Origin: Ischnura elegans
Lineage: Eukaryota > Arthropoda > Insecta > Odonata > Coenagrionidae
Assembly: GCF_921293095.1 (NCBI RefSeq)
Contig: NC_060252.1
Location: 76,900,866 to 76,964,865 of the forward strand
Reading direction: 5' to 3'
Length of the DNA stretch: 64,000 nucleotides
Shown here: positions 1 to 11,088 of the stretch, piece after piece
How the letters are laid out: each line of letters opens with the position of its first letter
How positions within the stretch are numbered: the stretch's first letter is position 1
Program-made: the position numbers and the translations under genes
The notes under the pieces: generated by a model
Database searches by the model: none
What the model saw: only the letters and a program-made list of their open reading frames with translations
Told to the model about the DNA's origin: nothing

Positions 1-1167
1 CTCCATACTCTACCCGAAGGACAGTAAAGGACAGGTCATGGCACGGTCTTGTCTAATGTAATCAACAATTCTAAGTCCCGAACGCCGCGCCGCGGGAATT
101 AAAATTGAAGCAGCGAAATGAAATTTTGGTTATAAATAGTTAATAAAATAACACTTTTTGATAAAGCTGGGTCTTGAGTCTACGGTCCTCGGTTCGATAA
201 CGGAAATATTGTCAACTCACGCGACAAACATTTTCGCACCTCAGCGCTCGGGGTGCATAGATTAAAAAGAACCATTTTTTACTTCCTTATTTACAAAGTC
301 AGGTGCATAAAATTTTCCACAGTCATAGAAAATTAAAGCATTCTTGCTAATTAAGGCTTTTTTGACCTTCAGAACCTTTGTTCGACCCTGGAAATTTTTT
401 CAACCTACGCGACAAAAATTTCGCACCACAGCGCTCCGGGTGTGTAGATTCCAAGGAACCCTGTGGCGCCGATTCCATGGGGTCTGGGCGTGCCCCAGCC
501 CCCTCAAAAATTCGTTATGGGTATGAGGAAAAAATTTGCCAGGCTTGTCGATTTTCCCCGGAGTGTCCATATATCGAGATTCAAGTTATCAGGGCTCTAA
601 TGTTGACCATATGACTTTTAAAATGCTTAAAAAAAAACTTAAAACTCACTGCTTATAACACTTCCCGGGGAAAGATCCCCGGTTTGGCCCCCCTAATATT
701 TTTTGTAAGTCGGAATCCCTGAAGGAACCATGATTTACTTATTATTAACCTTTAACTACTGGCACGGGGTGATGGTAGAGCCCCAGGCTGGTAAATTTGT
801 TGTTTACTTCCAGGGCGATTTGGCAACATCGCTTAGTTACTTAGTAGCTACAAGTCTACTACCTCCCTCCCACCCAACTGGTTTTTGCCAGTCTACATCA
901 CCCTTGTGAAGTGTAATCATTGTTCAAAGTGATCTGGGAACTCGGTATGTCCCCGCGTCACTAGTTGCGTTATAGATACCTCGTTTTTTGCATTCAAGTA
1001 ATTACCATTGTGAAGTGAAGTTGTGTGTATTAATTTATTCTGCATTTTGTTATAATAATTGAATTACTAGGACCTGAATGATGAGAAAATTAAATATCAC
1101 ACAAAAATTCACAAAACAAATTCACAAAAAAATGCAAGTTTTTTTTTCTAATTATTTGAATAAAACA
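1..1167. repeat. AT-rich non-coding stretch with two tRNA-like repeat copies
   Basis: There is no supportable gene here. Two partial copies of a repeat family lie at about 150-260 and 320-460. They share the order: CATAGAAAATTAAA-type lead, GGTTCGA-type box (CGGTTCGATAA at 191; TTTGTTCGACCCT at 377), then an 'AACC/TCACGCGACAAA..ATTTCGCACC' segment and a 'CAGCGCTC' block. A third copy lies at about 2255-2375. The GGTTCGAnnCC core resembles a pol III B box, so a tRNA-derived SINE origin is likely but unproven. The open frames at 344-614 are repeat sequence, not genes. Confidence 0.5.
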
Positions 1168-2055
1168 TTAAATAGTAGTGATGGGCCGATCATGAACGAT
1201 TCGATCAAAAAGATTGAATCACTAGGTGAATCAAATGACTCATGATTCATTTCGTTAAACAAGTCGATCATCAATCATCAATCACTCCGACTTCCGGTTT
1301 CATATCAATCATCCCGGTTTCCGGTTTGTTTCAAAATTTGGAACGATCGATGCTTGATCTATTTTCGTCAGGGCAGAAATAGTTGTGAGAAAATTAAATA
1401 CTATGTTATGAAGAACTGAATATTTGTGTAATGTTTTTCTTATATGTTTTCCAGCAGTTATCAGTATTAATAACACCAATACACGTAAATGGAAAATATT
1501 AATATGAATCCTGTAGTAGAACGTTAAGAAGTAGAAGTTAAAGCTGGTTACTTTTTATTGTGCCGTTCATAAAATTATCCTGCAGATCAGATTCATGCAT
1601 AGTGTGTGATGTATTTGGTGTTATATTTTGAGATATGTAGTTAGAAATTATTTTATTAGTGTTAAGAAACTGTGGCAGTTTTGCCTTCCCAAATACTTTC
1701 ATGACACTGCTTCCTTCATTTTTGCAATCTAATTTACTCATCTAGGAATTCACAATCAAAATAGTATGTGAAATAATAATACGGATAGCAATCAGCGTTA
1801 CCAATGCTCTTCGCAGATGAGGCAGTATTTATTCGATTATTCAAAGTGATTTATTACATCCATTGATTGAGTATTTTCGATCATGATTGCTTTTGAGTCT
1901 TTTAGATCATGATTCATTTTGAGTCTTTTCAATCATGACTCCTTTGAGTCTTTTCGATCATAATGATTGAATCAATTGATTGAATCACTTATGTGACTCG
2001 AGTCAAAATGATTGAATCACTAAAACGATCGACTTTGCCCATCACTATTAAATAG
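1168..2055. mobile_element. Non-autonomous hAT-type transposon with 8-bp TSD
   Basis: The element spans 1176-2047 (872 bp). It starts with TAGTGATGGGC and ends with the inverse GCCCATCACTA. It is flanked by the exact 8-bp direct repeat TTAAATAG at 1168-1175 and 2048-2055. An 8-bp target duplication and TAGTG-type ends are characteristic of the hAT superfamily. The subterminal regions carry many short repeats of the type GATTGAATCA, GATCATGA and GAGTCTTTT, in both orientations, as expected of subterminal transposase-binding sites. No transposase-like open frame is present; the 67-codon frame at 1538-1741 has no recognisable motif. It is therefore a deletion derivative moved in trans. The clean TSD makes the call secure; the exact hAT family is unknown. 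Confidence 0.9.
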
Positions 2056-2254
2056 TGAATATATCAAACTTTAATAACCTTCAACTGTTGAAAACAATTT
2101 AAACATTTAAAAATTAATGGTGGTTTTTGACAAAATATCAGTACTTATAAAGAAATCAAATTAATAGTCAGAGGATTGTGTACGTCCCCACGCCACTACT
2201 GTCTCAAAAAACCGCGCCAGAAGTTGGGGTTGAGAAGTTAAATACATGAAAGTT

Positions 2255-2390
2255 ACCACTGTCATAGGAAATTAAAATATACTTGCTAATACGGGGGCTT
2301 TTTGAGCATGTAAACCTTGGTTCGACCCTCAAAACATGTCCAACCCACGCGACAAAACATTTCGAACTACAGCCTTTACGGACCGTGCTC
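2255..2390 (+). repeat. Third copy of the tRNA-like GGTTCGACCCT repeat
   Basis: The sequence ATAGGAAATTAAAAT...CTTGCTAAT...GGCTTTTTGA...TTGGTTCGACCCTC...CCACGCGACAAAACATTTCG repeats the order seen at 320-470. The TGGTTCGACCCT segment matches a pol III B box. It is probably a SINE fragment. The open frames at 2283-2626 begin inside the repeat and show no protein similarity I recognise. Confidence 0.5.
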
Positions 2391-3229
2391 TCTCCCTGGC
2401 ATCGGTGGAGGCCTCTTTCGGGAAAGAAGGGAAGCTTCATCACTTTCTCTCCTCTCACTCGTCATACGTTGGAGTTGTCTTTAAGGGCTCACTTCTCGCC
2501 CTGCTCCAAACTATCTTCACTGACACTCATCCCTCGTCTCACTTCTTGTTTCTCACCCGCGCTCCCTTCTTTTCACCTTTCACCGTCGTCCTAAAACGTG
2601 TTCATCGTAAAAGAATTAATTACTGAGCCATCTCCTTCTAATCCGCGCGGGAAAATGGCCCCAATGAAACACACGTACGCTTTCTTCAAGCAACCCCTAC
2701 ATCTCTAGACACAGTGGATTGATGCCTCTAAGACTTTTCCTTAGTTCTTTTTCTCGTTCACTCAAACTCGAAATTGCAGTGCATGGGAAGAATTCGGTAG
2801 CTAAAGTGCAAAGATAGTTACGATGAATAAACATTATCCTCCCAAACTGACCATAATCATAATAGTTGTTTTTATTATTATTATTTTTTCATGAAATTTT
2901 CTTCGTTTTTTCATCAACTTTTTTGTGTAAAGAGTACGGGTTCTCACCAAAGTAACATTTTACTATTTTATTGAGTTGAGAAACTTTCTCGTGATGCAGC
3001 AAGTTGAAATTTTTATGGCTTTTTGCAGTTTTATGTATGTATTTGGATTAAAGTATAGCATTGTAAAACTATTTTGTATTTTTTGTGTAGATACCGGTAG
3101 AAGAGATGACAATTGGCGCTAAACATTTTTCTTCCATATTAGATAACTTTTTTATTTCTGTTGTATTCTTTAACTCATTTCTTAATTTAATATTTTATTG
3201 CAAACTTTTTAAATATTGAATTGAATTAG
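2391..3229. other. Unannotated AT-rich DNA
   Basis: I see no gene, RNA or clear repeat in this stretch. It has homopolymer T and TTA tracts around 2870-2900 and 3120-3200. Confidence 0.5.
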
Positions 3230-3345
3230 GTAGGTTTTCATGGAATACTTATGAAGTATTCTGGCAGTTTCCTCATCCTTCGTGGACGACCGTCTTCAAT
3301 TCTCAATAAGGTCTACATTCTTTTCATTCCATCCATTGGCCATAC
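3230..3345 (-). mobile_element. RTE-like LINE 3' end relic
   Basis: The segment AGGTAGGTTTTCATGGAATACTTATGAAG followed by pyrimidine-rich sequence matches the same signature at 9264 and 58034 in this window (GGTAGGTTT-CATGGAGTACT-AAGAAG). Those two copies continue into degenerate LINE C-terminal coding on the minus strand. This copy is short and diverged and has no coding left. Confidence 0.45.
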
Positions 3346-4219
3346 GTTTAGAGTAAAATAAATGTGTAATAAATGATGGTTTAAAATATAAAAAAACTCT
3401 TCGCGAATTCAGCCGCCATTTTATATGACTTGGTGACGTTATTAGGGTTTCGGCTCAATAACTTGTTCAGACAGAACCACTCATTGAAGAAAAGAATCAC
3501 TCACTAGAGTGCAAACAACTTAGCGAGGAAGAGAGGAGTAGCGGAGAAGCAGTGACCTTCTCGGCTAAAGTTCGTGACGCCATAAACGAATTTGTGAAAA
3601 GGTTTAGACTGTCGAATGTTCGTCACGAATAGCTGGAAAAGTTGTCAACGGATCGAGACACGGAAAAATATTGGTCTCTCCGTTTTTTATGCATTCAAAA
3701 TCGAGAATTAGAAATAGTTATAATATGAGCCCATTCTTATGACCTCATTATATTATTCAGTGTATACCTATCTATCAAAATTTTGAGGACTGTCGCTGCC
3801 TGAAGTCATTTTATGACTTATGTTAATACCAGATTTGAGAAGTGACACATGCCACTTACGATACCATTTATAATACCGGTTGGGTACATCATGGCTCGTA
3901 GCTTGCAGCTGAACTTCGGAAGAATCTGTGATGATGATGAAGAGTCTATGAAATGTCATTGTCATTCTAAAACATTTATTTGCTAAATATTTTGTAAAGT
4001 TCTTTTATCACGCCCGGTTCCGTGGGAGAATCGACGTGTTTGATAAATAAAATTCTGTATAATAATCCGTTTTATTCCAGTATTAATATTTCCCAACGTA
4101 ACATTTCGTGGTGCACTTGAATGTTGGCAGATAGAAGCAAATGTTGCATTCGCTAGATATTTTTTATGCGCATGAAAAGAAAACGAAGCTGCAATCAAGT
4201 AACTAACGATTGAAGTTAA
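3346..4219. other. Unannotated DNA with a dispersed motif
   Basis: No supportable gene. The segment at 3410-3460 (CCGCCATTTTATATGACTTGGTGACGTTATTAGGG) resembles the duplicated block at 53785-53805 (GAGTTGGTGACGTCATTAGGG) and, inverted, 55915-55940. This suggests a dispersed repeat. Confidence 0.35.
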
Positions 4220-4555
4220 CAGTGGCGGATCTAGGATAGGGACAAGGGGGGCTAAAATTACGATTTTATTTGGTGAGTGCTTGGGTAAAGCGAGACTATA
4301 CCCTAGTGAAGCTATAGTCTCGCTTAACCTCTCTCTGGATATACCACTGGATTGTAACATACTAAAATCGTGTAAAATAGGCCCTAAGTTAAGAGATAAT
4401 TTGTATTTGAATTCGTTGAGGTATCTGAATATGTAGGAAAAAATTACTAAATACTTTGGTAAAAAGTGGTAACCCCCAAGGACTTCGATTTTATCTAGTG
4501 TGTGTTTCGATCCTATGGGGGGGGGCTATAGCCCCCTTAGCATCCCCCAAAATAC
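4220..4555 (+). mobile_element. Possible hAT-like element end
   Basis: CAGTGGCGGATCTAGG at 4220 is a typical hAT-type terminus and resembles the verified MITE start at 62783 (CAGTGGTGGATAC). The G-run and GGGGGCTATAGCCCCC palindrome at 4517-4543 lie downstream. I could not find a matching inverted terminus or an 8-bp duplication, so this is probably a truncated copy. Confidence 0.35.
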
Positions 4556-5487
4556 AAATGTATTAGCCTTATTCGAACAACTTATTTAGTGAGTAGCAGT
4601 AAAATGGCACCAACATATAGATCAAAATTTTTGTAAATCGCAATTAACTCAATTCGGGTCACAATGACCCGGAGCGACCAGTTGGGTAAGTTTTGTGGTG
4701 CGACCATTTAAGGGTTAAACTCTGTTTCTTTCAGTTTTCACAATTTTTAAAAATATCCCTGTTACAAGTCAATATTTGTACCTTGCGACGTCACAGTGGG
4801 CTGAAATCGAAAAAAGCTGGCCAAAAATCATATCTTCCATATTTTTATAACTAGCTCGATGACATTTATCCTACTAATCTTTTTTAGGCTATAAAACATG
4901 AATATAATGACACTTTTTCGAAAAATTGATCCGGGGAGTTTTTTTTTTTCGAGGAATTCGAAAAACTCGAGGAGGCGGAAAAAAACAAATATCTACTATT
5001 TGGACCGCTTTAGTAGTTAGGGAACATTTAATTGAAATTAAAAGTAAGGAATAAAAAAAAGTAGTTTAACATTAAATTTAATAATTTAATCAAAATTTTT
5101 CATATTAAAAACAAAAAATTATTTTTTTAAACATTATTAATGATTTAGTCAATTAACTTTACGTCAACATTTTTTTCTGAGAGAGCACACATAAGAAATC
5201 ACCTAGCAAGCAATTTATACCATAAACCACAATTCCACATAAAATTATTTATGCACCATAATAAATAAACATAAATGTATAAACATAAAAAAAACATAAG
5301 GGATAAATTAACCAGCCCACTACCAGTTTTCAAGGGATTCCCAGCTGTCACTGTCCTCATCAGAAGTTGGCTCTACCAATACAAGTAAGTTTCGTATATC
5401 CTTTGAAACATTTCTTTTAGAATTTATACAAACATAAGTATAGGATATTAGAGGATCCGAATTAAGGAAGAGCCTTCGGAAATGATC

Positions 5488-5985
5488 TCACATTTCAGCT
5501 AAGCGTGAAATTTTTCGCGTGTGGTGCGTTCGGAATCTTCTGATATCTTTGTGGCGAGATTCCAAAGCTTCCTCCGAAAGTTGGCCAATTGGAAGTACTG
5601 CTGTCTTGGCAATTGATGCTCTATGAAACAGCACCATGTGCACTGAGGGCGGCATGTAGTACCATGGATACAAATCCACAAAAAGGGATGCAGTTTCTGA
5701 GCAGTACTCGCTGAAATTGGCGTAATCTATCTCAAGTCCAGATGTCAGAGCTTTAAAATTGAGGCAAACCTCGAGATGAGTTCCTCGATAATGCCTATTT
5801 GAAACGAAAATAAAGTTCTCACCAAATTCTTTTTCCAAAAAAATTCTAAATGTCCGTAACAAATTTTGGAAATAATAAATAAAAATGAAATATGAGTTTT
5901 CGATGGTAAATATACCGGTAATTCCTGATGTTAGCTTAGGATCATTAAAAAAATCGGGCAGTGTTCCCATCATTAGTCATGCCTG
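5488..5985 (-). pseudogene. RAG1/Transib-like transposase, C-terminal exon (broken)
   Basis: The minus-strand frame of 161 codons ends in a box reading LPIGQLSEEALESR, then HKDIRRFR and HHTRKISR. This has the same pattern as the RAG1 core C-terminus around its third catalytic acid (SEG-NES-GNK-FRRFRK); one of the two Glu in LSEE is the candidate catalytic Glu. Upstream, a consensus acceptor (ATCTCAG at about 5986) precedes MTNDGNTAR, a motif typical of this family, but the frame then breaks at a T-run near 5955 before FFNDPKLTSGITGI. It is therefore a pseudogene with a small frameshift. It ends near 5488 at a stop. No N-terminal half was found inside the outer element. Assignment to Transib rather than Chapaev/CMC rests on the RSS-like heptamer ends. 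Confidence 0.8.
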
Positions 5986-5999
5986 AGATATTTTACTTG

Positions 6000-6902
6000 G
6001 AAAACGTACCTTTTTATCGTTCCCAGATATCCTTCACTAGTGGTAGTTCCGCCTCAACGGTGAAATTTCACGATATAGGGAAAATAAATCCTGGTTCTTC
6101 GCTTCCGTAGCACAAGCACTGAGATCCTTTGGCACTCAAGAAGACAAAATGACTAGTTTTCTCGGTAAAATCGTGAAAGAGAATATTTTTCAACCAATAG
6201 GAAAGATGCATTTGTGGAAAACCCCGTACGAACTACTTCATAGAAAACGTTTGCGCGGATGTCGAAGGGAAGCGATCCTCAATTGCCCAAAAACCCCTTG
6301 ATAGACCGAGGCGATATAGTAATAAGCGGCATTCCTACAATTGAACAATTATGAATCGAGTACAGAACTTCTTTAACACTATATAGGAATCATAACGCAG
6401 TGGTTGGGTTTTCGGGTACAACAGGGATCAACGCGGTCGGCTGGGTAGTGCCCGCCGCCACGGCGGCGCTCCGCCACACGTGTGCCCTTTCCAGTGTTTG
6501 TGCTGATGGGAGTTATAAAAGGCCTAGGAGGGCGTGGAGAGCAAAATATGCTAGTGCATAGTGTTTAGAATTGGGTTTTCCAAGAATTTATATATAATGC
6601 TTTGCAGCCGCCCGCTCCCGAAGACAAGAACTTGACTTGCCGGCGCATTCGTTGAGGCCATTATGTCTTATGAAGGAAATCGTAATGTGCCCTTAGAAAA
6701 ATTGGAACAATAAGACTAATGTGGCATGCTAAATGTTAGAAGTGTATGTTAGTGTAGACAACTGTAATTTCGTCTCACTTTTAGCGAATTATCCTCGACT
6801 ACAGCTGAGTCTAAACAAATCTAACCACCGTGTCGGGCGGTTGGACATTCACGCACATAACTTGATAGGAGAGGCGGGGTGGCAAATTAGGGCAGGATTT
6901 TT
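6000..6902. other. Residual outer-element DNA, no gene seen
   Basis: This lies between the transposase exon and the level-2 element. It contains a local GC-rich patch (6440-6480, CCGCCGCCACGGCGGCG) and ends in GGATTTTT (6895-6902), the left copy of the 8-bp target duplication. No convincing coding is visible. Confidence 0.4.
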
Positions 6903-7525
6903 GGTTAAGGTGCGTTTGGTGGGGACATGGAACAGGTAATCCGAAGATGGGCGTGGTACACCCTCCGTAGGGTCCTTAATCCTCAACCCTTTCCTCGACG
7001 CGTTAGCCCTCGCTGGCCCGTGTATTGGACACTCCCAGCGGGGGGCCTCCCTCCCAAAAAGTGACCGCTATGACTGCAATTTGGAAATCAATCAATCAAT
7101 CCAATAATCAAAAAATGACTGTTTGCATAGTACTCCTGTCAATCGTGCGATCAAGTACGTCTTTGAAGCGTGATTATGCGATGAAAAATAACGATTTTGT
7201 TAACTTTGCTAAACACGTGGCTGTGGACCACCGGAAAATGGCAACAGCGCTTTGGAATGGGCTAAGTAGCGGGCTGTTTGAATGAGTTACGAGCATGATT
7301 TTGCCATCTAGTACTGCTCATTTGCACGCCAAGGCCTCAGTTAATTTACCTTCAGTTCCACATAGTCTCCGATTAGATAACCTGCTTCGAGATAAAGGGT
7401 CAATTATTCCCTAAGTCGGATATTGAAGGGTTAAAGCAGTCGAACTACTTCAAAAAGTCAAAAAACACCCGAAAGGTGGATAGGTTGTGTGAGTTTTAAA
7501 CGGTGACTGCGAGTCCCTTTACGTA
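6903..7525 (+). repeat. Left 623-bp inverted arm
   Basis: This is the left arm of the 9.8-kb element, matched in reverse complement by 16095-16717. It contains an 86-codon open frame (7025-7285) that recurs in the right arm with a single residue change, but the frame has no recognised domain and its conservation follows from the arm identity. The match stops sharply after CCCTTTACGTA. Confidence 0.9.
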
Positions 7526-7649
7526 TTATATTATTATGCAAAATACACCTACCAGGGGTAACAACAACCTTGACCTCTTGGCAGCGAGTGCGAAATCAGA
7601 ACTGAGGCTGTTATTATTGACCACAAGGCACATATTCCATATCTCATGG
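7526..7649. other. Short spacer between left arm and LINE relic
   Basis: AT-rich DNA with no feature that I can support. Confidence 0.4.
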
Positions 7650-8735
7650 TTCATCTACATCTACATAATACCCCGCAAGCTGCCTAAAAGGCGTGTGGAA
7701 TGCGTTGTCAGGATACCAGCCGTCTACGTATAAAAAATGAAGTGCTCTACAAAGTTGTGACTAGCATTTATTTAAGTCTTTTATGGTCCGGGGGAAAAAC
7801 GAATCCCTATATCTATCCGTTCGGCAAAACATCTCTCTTAATTTATCGCTTCTATCGGGCCTGGAAATATAGTTTGTCTTTGATAATTTGTTCAACGTGT
7901 CGCCCTTAAAGACATCTATTCTCAATTGTTCAAGCAATCTAAGCTTATTGCGCAGCCTACGAGTCTCCAGCGGCTCCCAGCCTAATTCGCTTAACATCTG
8001 CGAAACGCTGTCTGTACGTCCGTAGCAGTTTTTGACGAAATTCGCAGCCTTCCTTTGTATTTTATTCAGTTCGCGCATTGAGTCTTTCGGTACCGGATCC
8101 CATACACCCGCTGCATATTCAAGTTGCGGACGTACAATTGCGAAATAGCACCTTCCTTTCACTTGCTCATCCGAAAGTATTCCCACAATACGCTTGACGA
8201 ATCCTAATGTCTTCCGGGCCATGCCTCAGATATTCCTTAAACGTGTTCCCCACGAGAGGTTCAAGGTTATGGTAACTCGCAGGTACTTCAATTCGTCTGT
8301 TGTCTCTAGGTTAATACCATGCACAGAATAAAAATGGTTATAGTTGGTCAAATTCCGCAAGAAATGTACCGACATGCATTTGTTCAGGTTAAGTTAAAAT
8401 CTAGAAAAAATGCGTCAACTTGTCTTTTCGATTCACCAGATTTTAGAATATCCTTATGAAAAAGCGCGAGCTGTGTTTCGCATGATCTACCTTTTCTGAA
8501 TCCGTGCTGACATTCATGGAGGAAGTTACGTCTGTCCAAGAAAGTCATGATATTGCTAACGACGATATGCTCAAGTATCTTGCCTATGATCGATGTTATT
8601 GAAATTGGACGGTAGTTGCCTGGATCATGTCTGTTTCCCTTTTTAAATATGGGTGTAACGCTTGCCATGTTCCAGTCTAGCGATAACTTTCCTTCTGATA
8701 GTGACTTCTTGATATTATCTCTTAGTAAGGAGTGA
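7650..8735 (-). mobile_element. CR1/Jockey-group LINE, internally deleted (minus strand)
   Basis: The 3' end at about 7650 is marked by CTACATCTACATAATACCCC, the reverse of the ATGTAG-repeat tail also seen at 15905-15921. Upstream on the minus strand is reverse-transcriptase coding in two blocks (see the pseudogene entry). The 5' end near 8735 is a truncation. It belongs to the same LINE family as 10263-15925 but is opposite in orientation. Confidence 0.85.
7761..8735 (-). pseudogene. LINE reverse transcriptase with the catalytic core deleted
   Basis: The N-terminal block (8384-8735) reads SVTPIFKKGNRHDPGNYRP, then QHGFRKGRSCETQLALF and FFLDF: RT fingers and early palm. Directly after FLDF the sequence jumps to NLNLNKC and YLRVTITLNLSW, motifs that normally lie beyond the FADD active site. 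About 130 residues including the FADD box are therefore missing, with the junction near 8396. A frameshift at the junction and a stop at about 8226 add to the damage. The C-terminal block (7761-8222) holds GFVKRIVG, LEYAAGVWDP, ELNKIQRKAANF and CRTDRYRDSFFPR, the conserved tail of this LINE clade. It is non-functional. Confidence 0.85.
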
Positions 8736-9254
8736 TCTGTGGAGCTAACTCCTTAGTTATTGAGCGTCGTGGAGCGTAATTTTCTTTAGCTTCAAGTTTC
8801 TTCAATTTATTACATGACGTAATGGACTTTCTATAAACGTTGTATAAATTGCTCTGCTTCCTAAGTTCCCTTCTGAAATCGTTGTTGAATTTATTATTTA
8901 ATAAATGTATTTTTGATTTTGAATTTCAGTGTACAATTAAAAATATGAATAGTTTCTTTTGCTCTCCCGAAAGGTTGCTATATTTGAGATAATTGTTTTT
9001 AGAACCTAGCCATCGCTCTACATAAGCAACAATACAAGTCATCTAATCATTTTGTGAGTTTTAACACTGCCGTTATAGTCTCTATTTGATCGTGGAAAAG
9101 AAGATATTCTGAATCAGACTGGTCTACAGCCTATGTCACTTAATTTATTTATATAATCTGATTTTCAGTAGTATGTTGGCGCTCGTAATATATGGCTAAC
9201 TTCGTCGGAAAATACACTGCTCTTTAATTTATCATATATTATTATAGTATTCTA
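8736..9254. other. Interior DNA of the nested element, no gene seen
   Basis: AT-rich sequence. The stretch 8810-8890 may be a further diverged LINE 5' remnant, but I cannot support a frame. Confidence 0.35.
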
Positions 9255-9602
9255 CCGATTAAGGTAGGTTTCCATGGAGTACTAAAGAAGTGATTTGGAA
9301 GCCTCACTTTCCGTCGAGCGCTACCTTCTTTAATTCACTGTATGGCTTACTCCCGTTTAATCTATCTAAAAATCCTTTTCTTTTCCTTCCCCCCTCGTTT
9401 CCCAAGCATTCTACCCTCTAACACCATTTTCAACATCCCCGCTAAGTATTCGCTCCATCCATACATTCTGACTCCTCCGTACCTCATCTAAAAGCTGTCT
9501 CTCCTCGCCAACCATATCCAGCACTTCGTTGTTCCTTTTACTCTCCGTCCATCTTACCTTCTCCATTCTTTTCCATATCCACATCGTATGTGAAGTATGC
9601 AA
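9255..9602 (-). mobile_element. RTE-like LINE 3' fragment
   Basis: The minus-strand coding at 9411-9602 reads MWIWKRMEKVRWTESKRN, then NEVLDMVGEERQLLDE and RSQNVWMERILSG. This is the C-terminal tail found in RTE-type 'endonuclease-reverse transcriptase' proteins (compare the better copy at 46437-46748). The non-coding end GGTAGGTTTCCATGGAGTAC at 9265 matches the copies at 3236 and 58034. Its 5' boundary at about 9602 abuts a CR1-group fragment, so this piece probably inserted into that LINE. Confidence 0.7.
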
Positions 9603-9775
9603 CAGTCACCCAAGACTATCGTAATGATTTTTTACGAACCTGGTAGCTCCTCTTTGCACGCGTTCTAACTCTGTTTTTTAAGCCTATTTCACGAGGATCC
9701 CAAACACTGGCAGCGTATTCTAAATGGAGTCTAATGAGGGAGAGTAGCTAATTTCTCTCGCAAAAATGAAAAAGA
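9603..9775 (-). pseudogene. CR1-group LINE RT C-terminal fragment
   Basis: The minus strand encodes LHLEYAASVWDPREIGL followed by a degenerate VRTRAKRS segment and Y-D-S-L-like residues. This matches LEYAASVCDPHEKGLITEL of the LINE at 14941-15688. It is short, with stops on both sides, and is interrupted by the RTE-like piece on its left. Confidence 0.65.
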
Positions 9776-10262
9776 TACGTGTAGATCTTTCTTGTGTGAA
9801 AATAAAATAAATGCGGGACAATTATAAAAATCGAAAAATGATACAAAGGAAACTCTTCTGGGGGCATCGAATGAATTCAAACGAAAGATAATGGGCAAAT
9901 ATGCCCATTATTTTAGCCCCAAGGCTTTCTGAGAGTAAGAGTGGTACAGGTAAATAGCGCTGTAATAATAACGCTATAGCAAATAATTGTTGAAAACCAC
10001 ATGCCAAACACCCTAGAGGTGGTTAGGCTGCGTGAGTTTTAGACGGTGATTGCGAGGCCCTTTATATATTCTCCCCAGAGAAAGGATAGACATTTTTTTA
10101 AGAATACGTTAACTATGGCACTGACAAGTATTCTTTGAATTTGTCACACATAAATGCTCACATCTACTACTCAGTCCTCTTTCAGCCATTGCAGCAAAGT
10201 TCTTTGTAGATACGGACTCTAAAGCGCTAAAAAAAAATGCACCCCATTAATGACCATCCAAA
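9776..10262 (+). repeat. Diverged inner-arm copy of the 9.8-kb element
   Basis: From about 10005 to 10258 the sequence (GAGGTGGTTAGG, GAGTTTTAGACGGTGATTGCGAGG, CCCCAGAGAAA, CAAAGTTCTTTGTA, AATGCACCCCATTAATGACCAT) follows the right arm and its inward extension (16130 back to 15995) in reverse complement, at roughly 80% identity or less. The two CACCCCATTAATGACCAT copies (near 10240 and 16010) face each other across the LINE. Positions 9776-10004 show nothing that I recognise. Confidence 0.55.
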
Positions 10263-11088
10263 ATGTCGTGCAATTTGCATTATACAGGAAGGGTTGCAGG
10301 AATGAAGGCGGAGCCTTCCGAAAACTCACCCGAGACCGATGACAATCCCTGTATACATAAGATGCCAGCTATTGACATTAGTACGCTCGGAATAGACAAT
10401 ATATTGAAATCGCTTAGTCCAAATAAATCACCCGGTCCAGACGAAATCCCTTCTCGCGTATATAAAGAACTAGCCTCAGAAATTGCCCCCTACTGGCAGT
10501 TAATATTCAGTAAATCCATCAAGCAACACGAAGTACCTAATGACTGGAAAATCGCTAATGTAACGCCAATATTTAAAAGTGGAGACAAGGAACAGCCTTC
10601 TAATTACAGGCCGATATCTTTAACGTCCATCTCTTACAAAGTACTTGAACACATCGTAGTCAGCTCGGTAATGAAACACCTAGACGCGCACAACTTATTA
10701 ATGGGAACTCAACATGGATTCAGGAAAAGCAGATCGTGCGAAACTCAGTTAGCGCTTTTCGCCCACGATATTTTAGTCTCCGCGGTAGACAACATTCCAG
10801 TATACGCGATTTTTCTTGATTTCAAAAAGGCATTTGATAAAGTACCCCACGGAAAGTTAATAATAAAACTGAAATCTTATGGTCTACACGAAGATGTCAT
10901 TTCCTGGATTAGAGAATTTTTGAGCGACCGCGTCCAAAGAGTAGTATTAGACGGTGCAGTCTCCAATGAGGTTAGAGTCACTTCTGGCGTTCCTCAGTGT
11001 AGTGTCATTGGCCCACTCCTATTCCTTCTTTATATAAACGACATTGGCGAAGTAGTGCAGAGTAAGTTACGATTATTTGCAGACGACG
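10263..11088 (+). pseudogene. LINE reverse transcriptase, N-terminal half
   Basis: Fingers-palm motifs in order are SPNKSPGPDEIPSRVY, ANVTPIFKSGDKEQPSNYRP, GTQHGFRKSRSCETQLALF, FLDFKKAFDKVPH, TSGVPQCSVIGPLLFLLYIND and LRLFADDA. The palm motif A Asp (FLDF) and the FADD motif C are intact. Coding is cut immediately after FADDA by the inverted-repeat element; the 5-bp target CGACG (11084-11088) lies within the FADD-A codons. The ORF start at 10263 is arbitrary because the element is 5'-truncated; similarity starts at about residue 13. It would have functioned as the RT domain for target-primed reverse transcription. Confidence 0.9.

Noticed and set aside
1538-1741. 67-codon frame as hAT transposase remnant
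   Set aside because: No RW, DDE or dimerisation-domain motif visible; too short to support.
7025-7285. 86-codon open frame repeated in both 623-bp arms (also 16335-16595, minus)
   Set aside because: It is conserved only because the arms are near-identical; no recognisable domain, no start context and no downstream coding.
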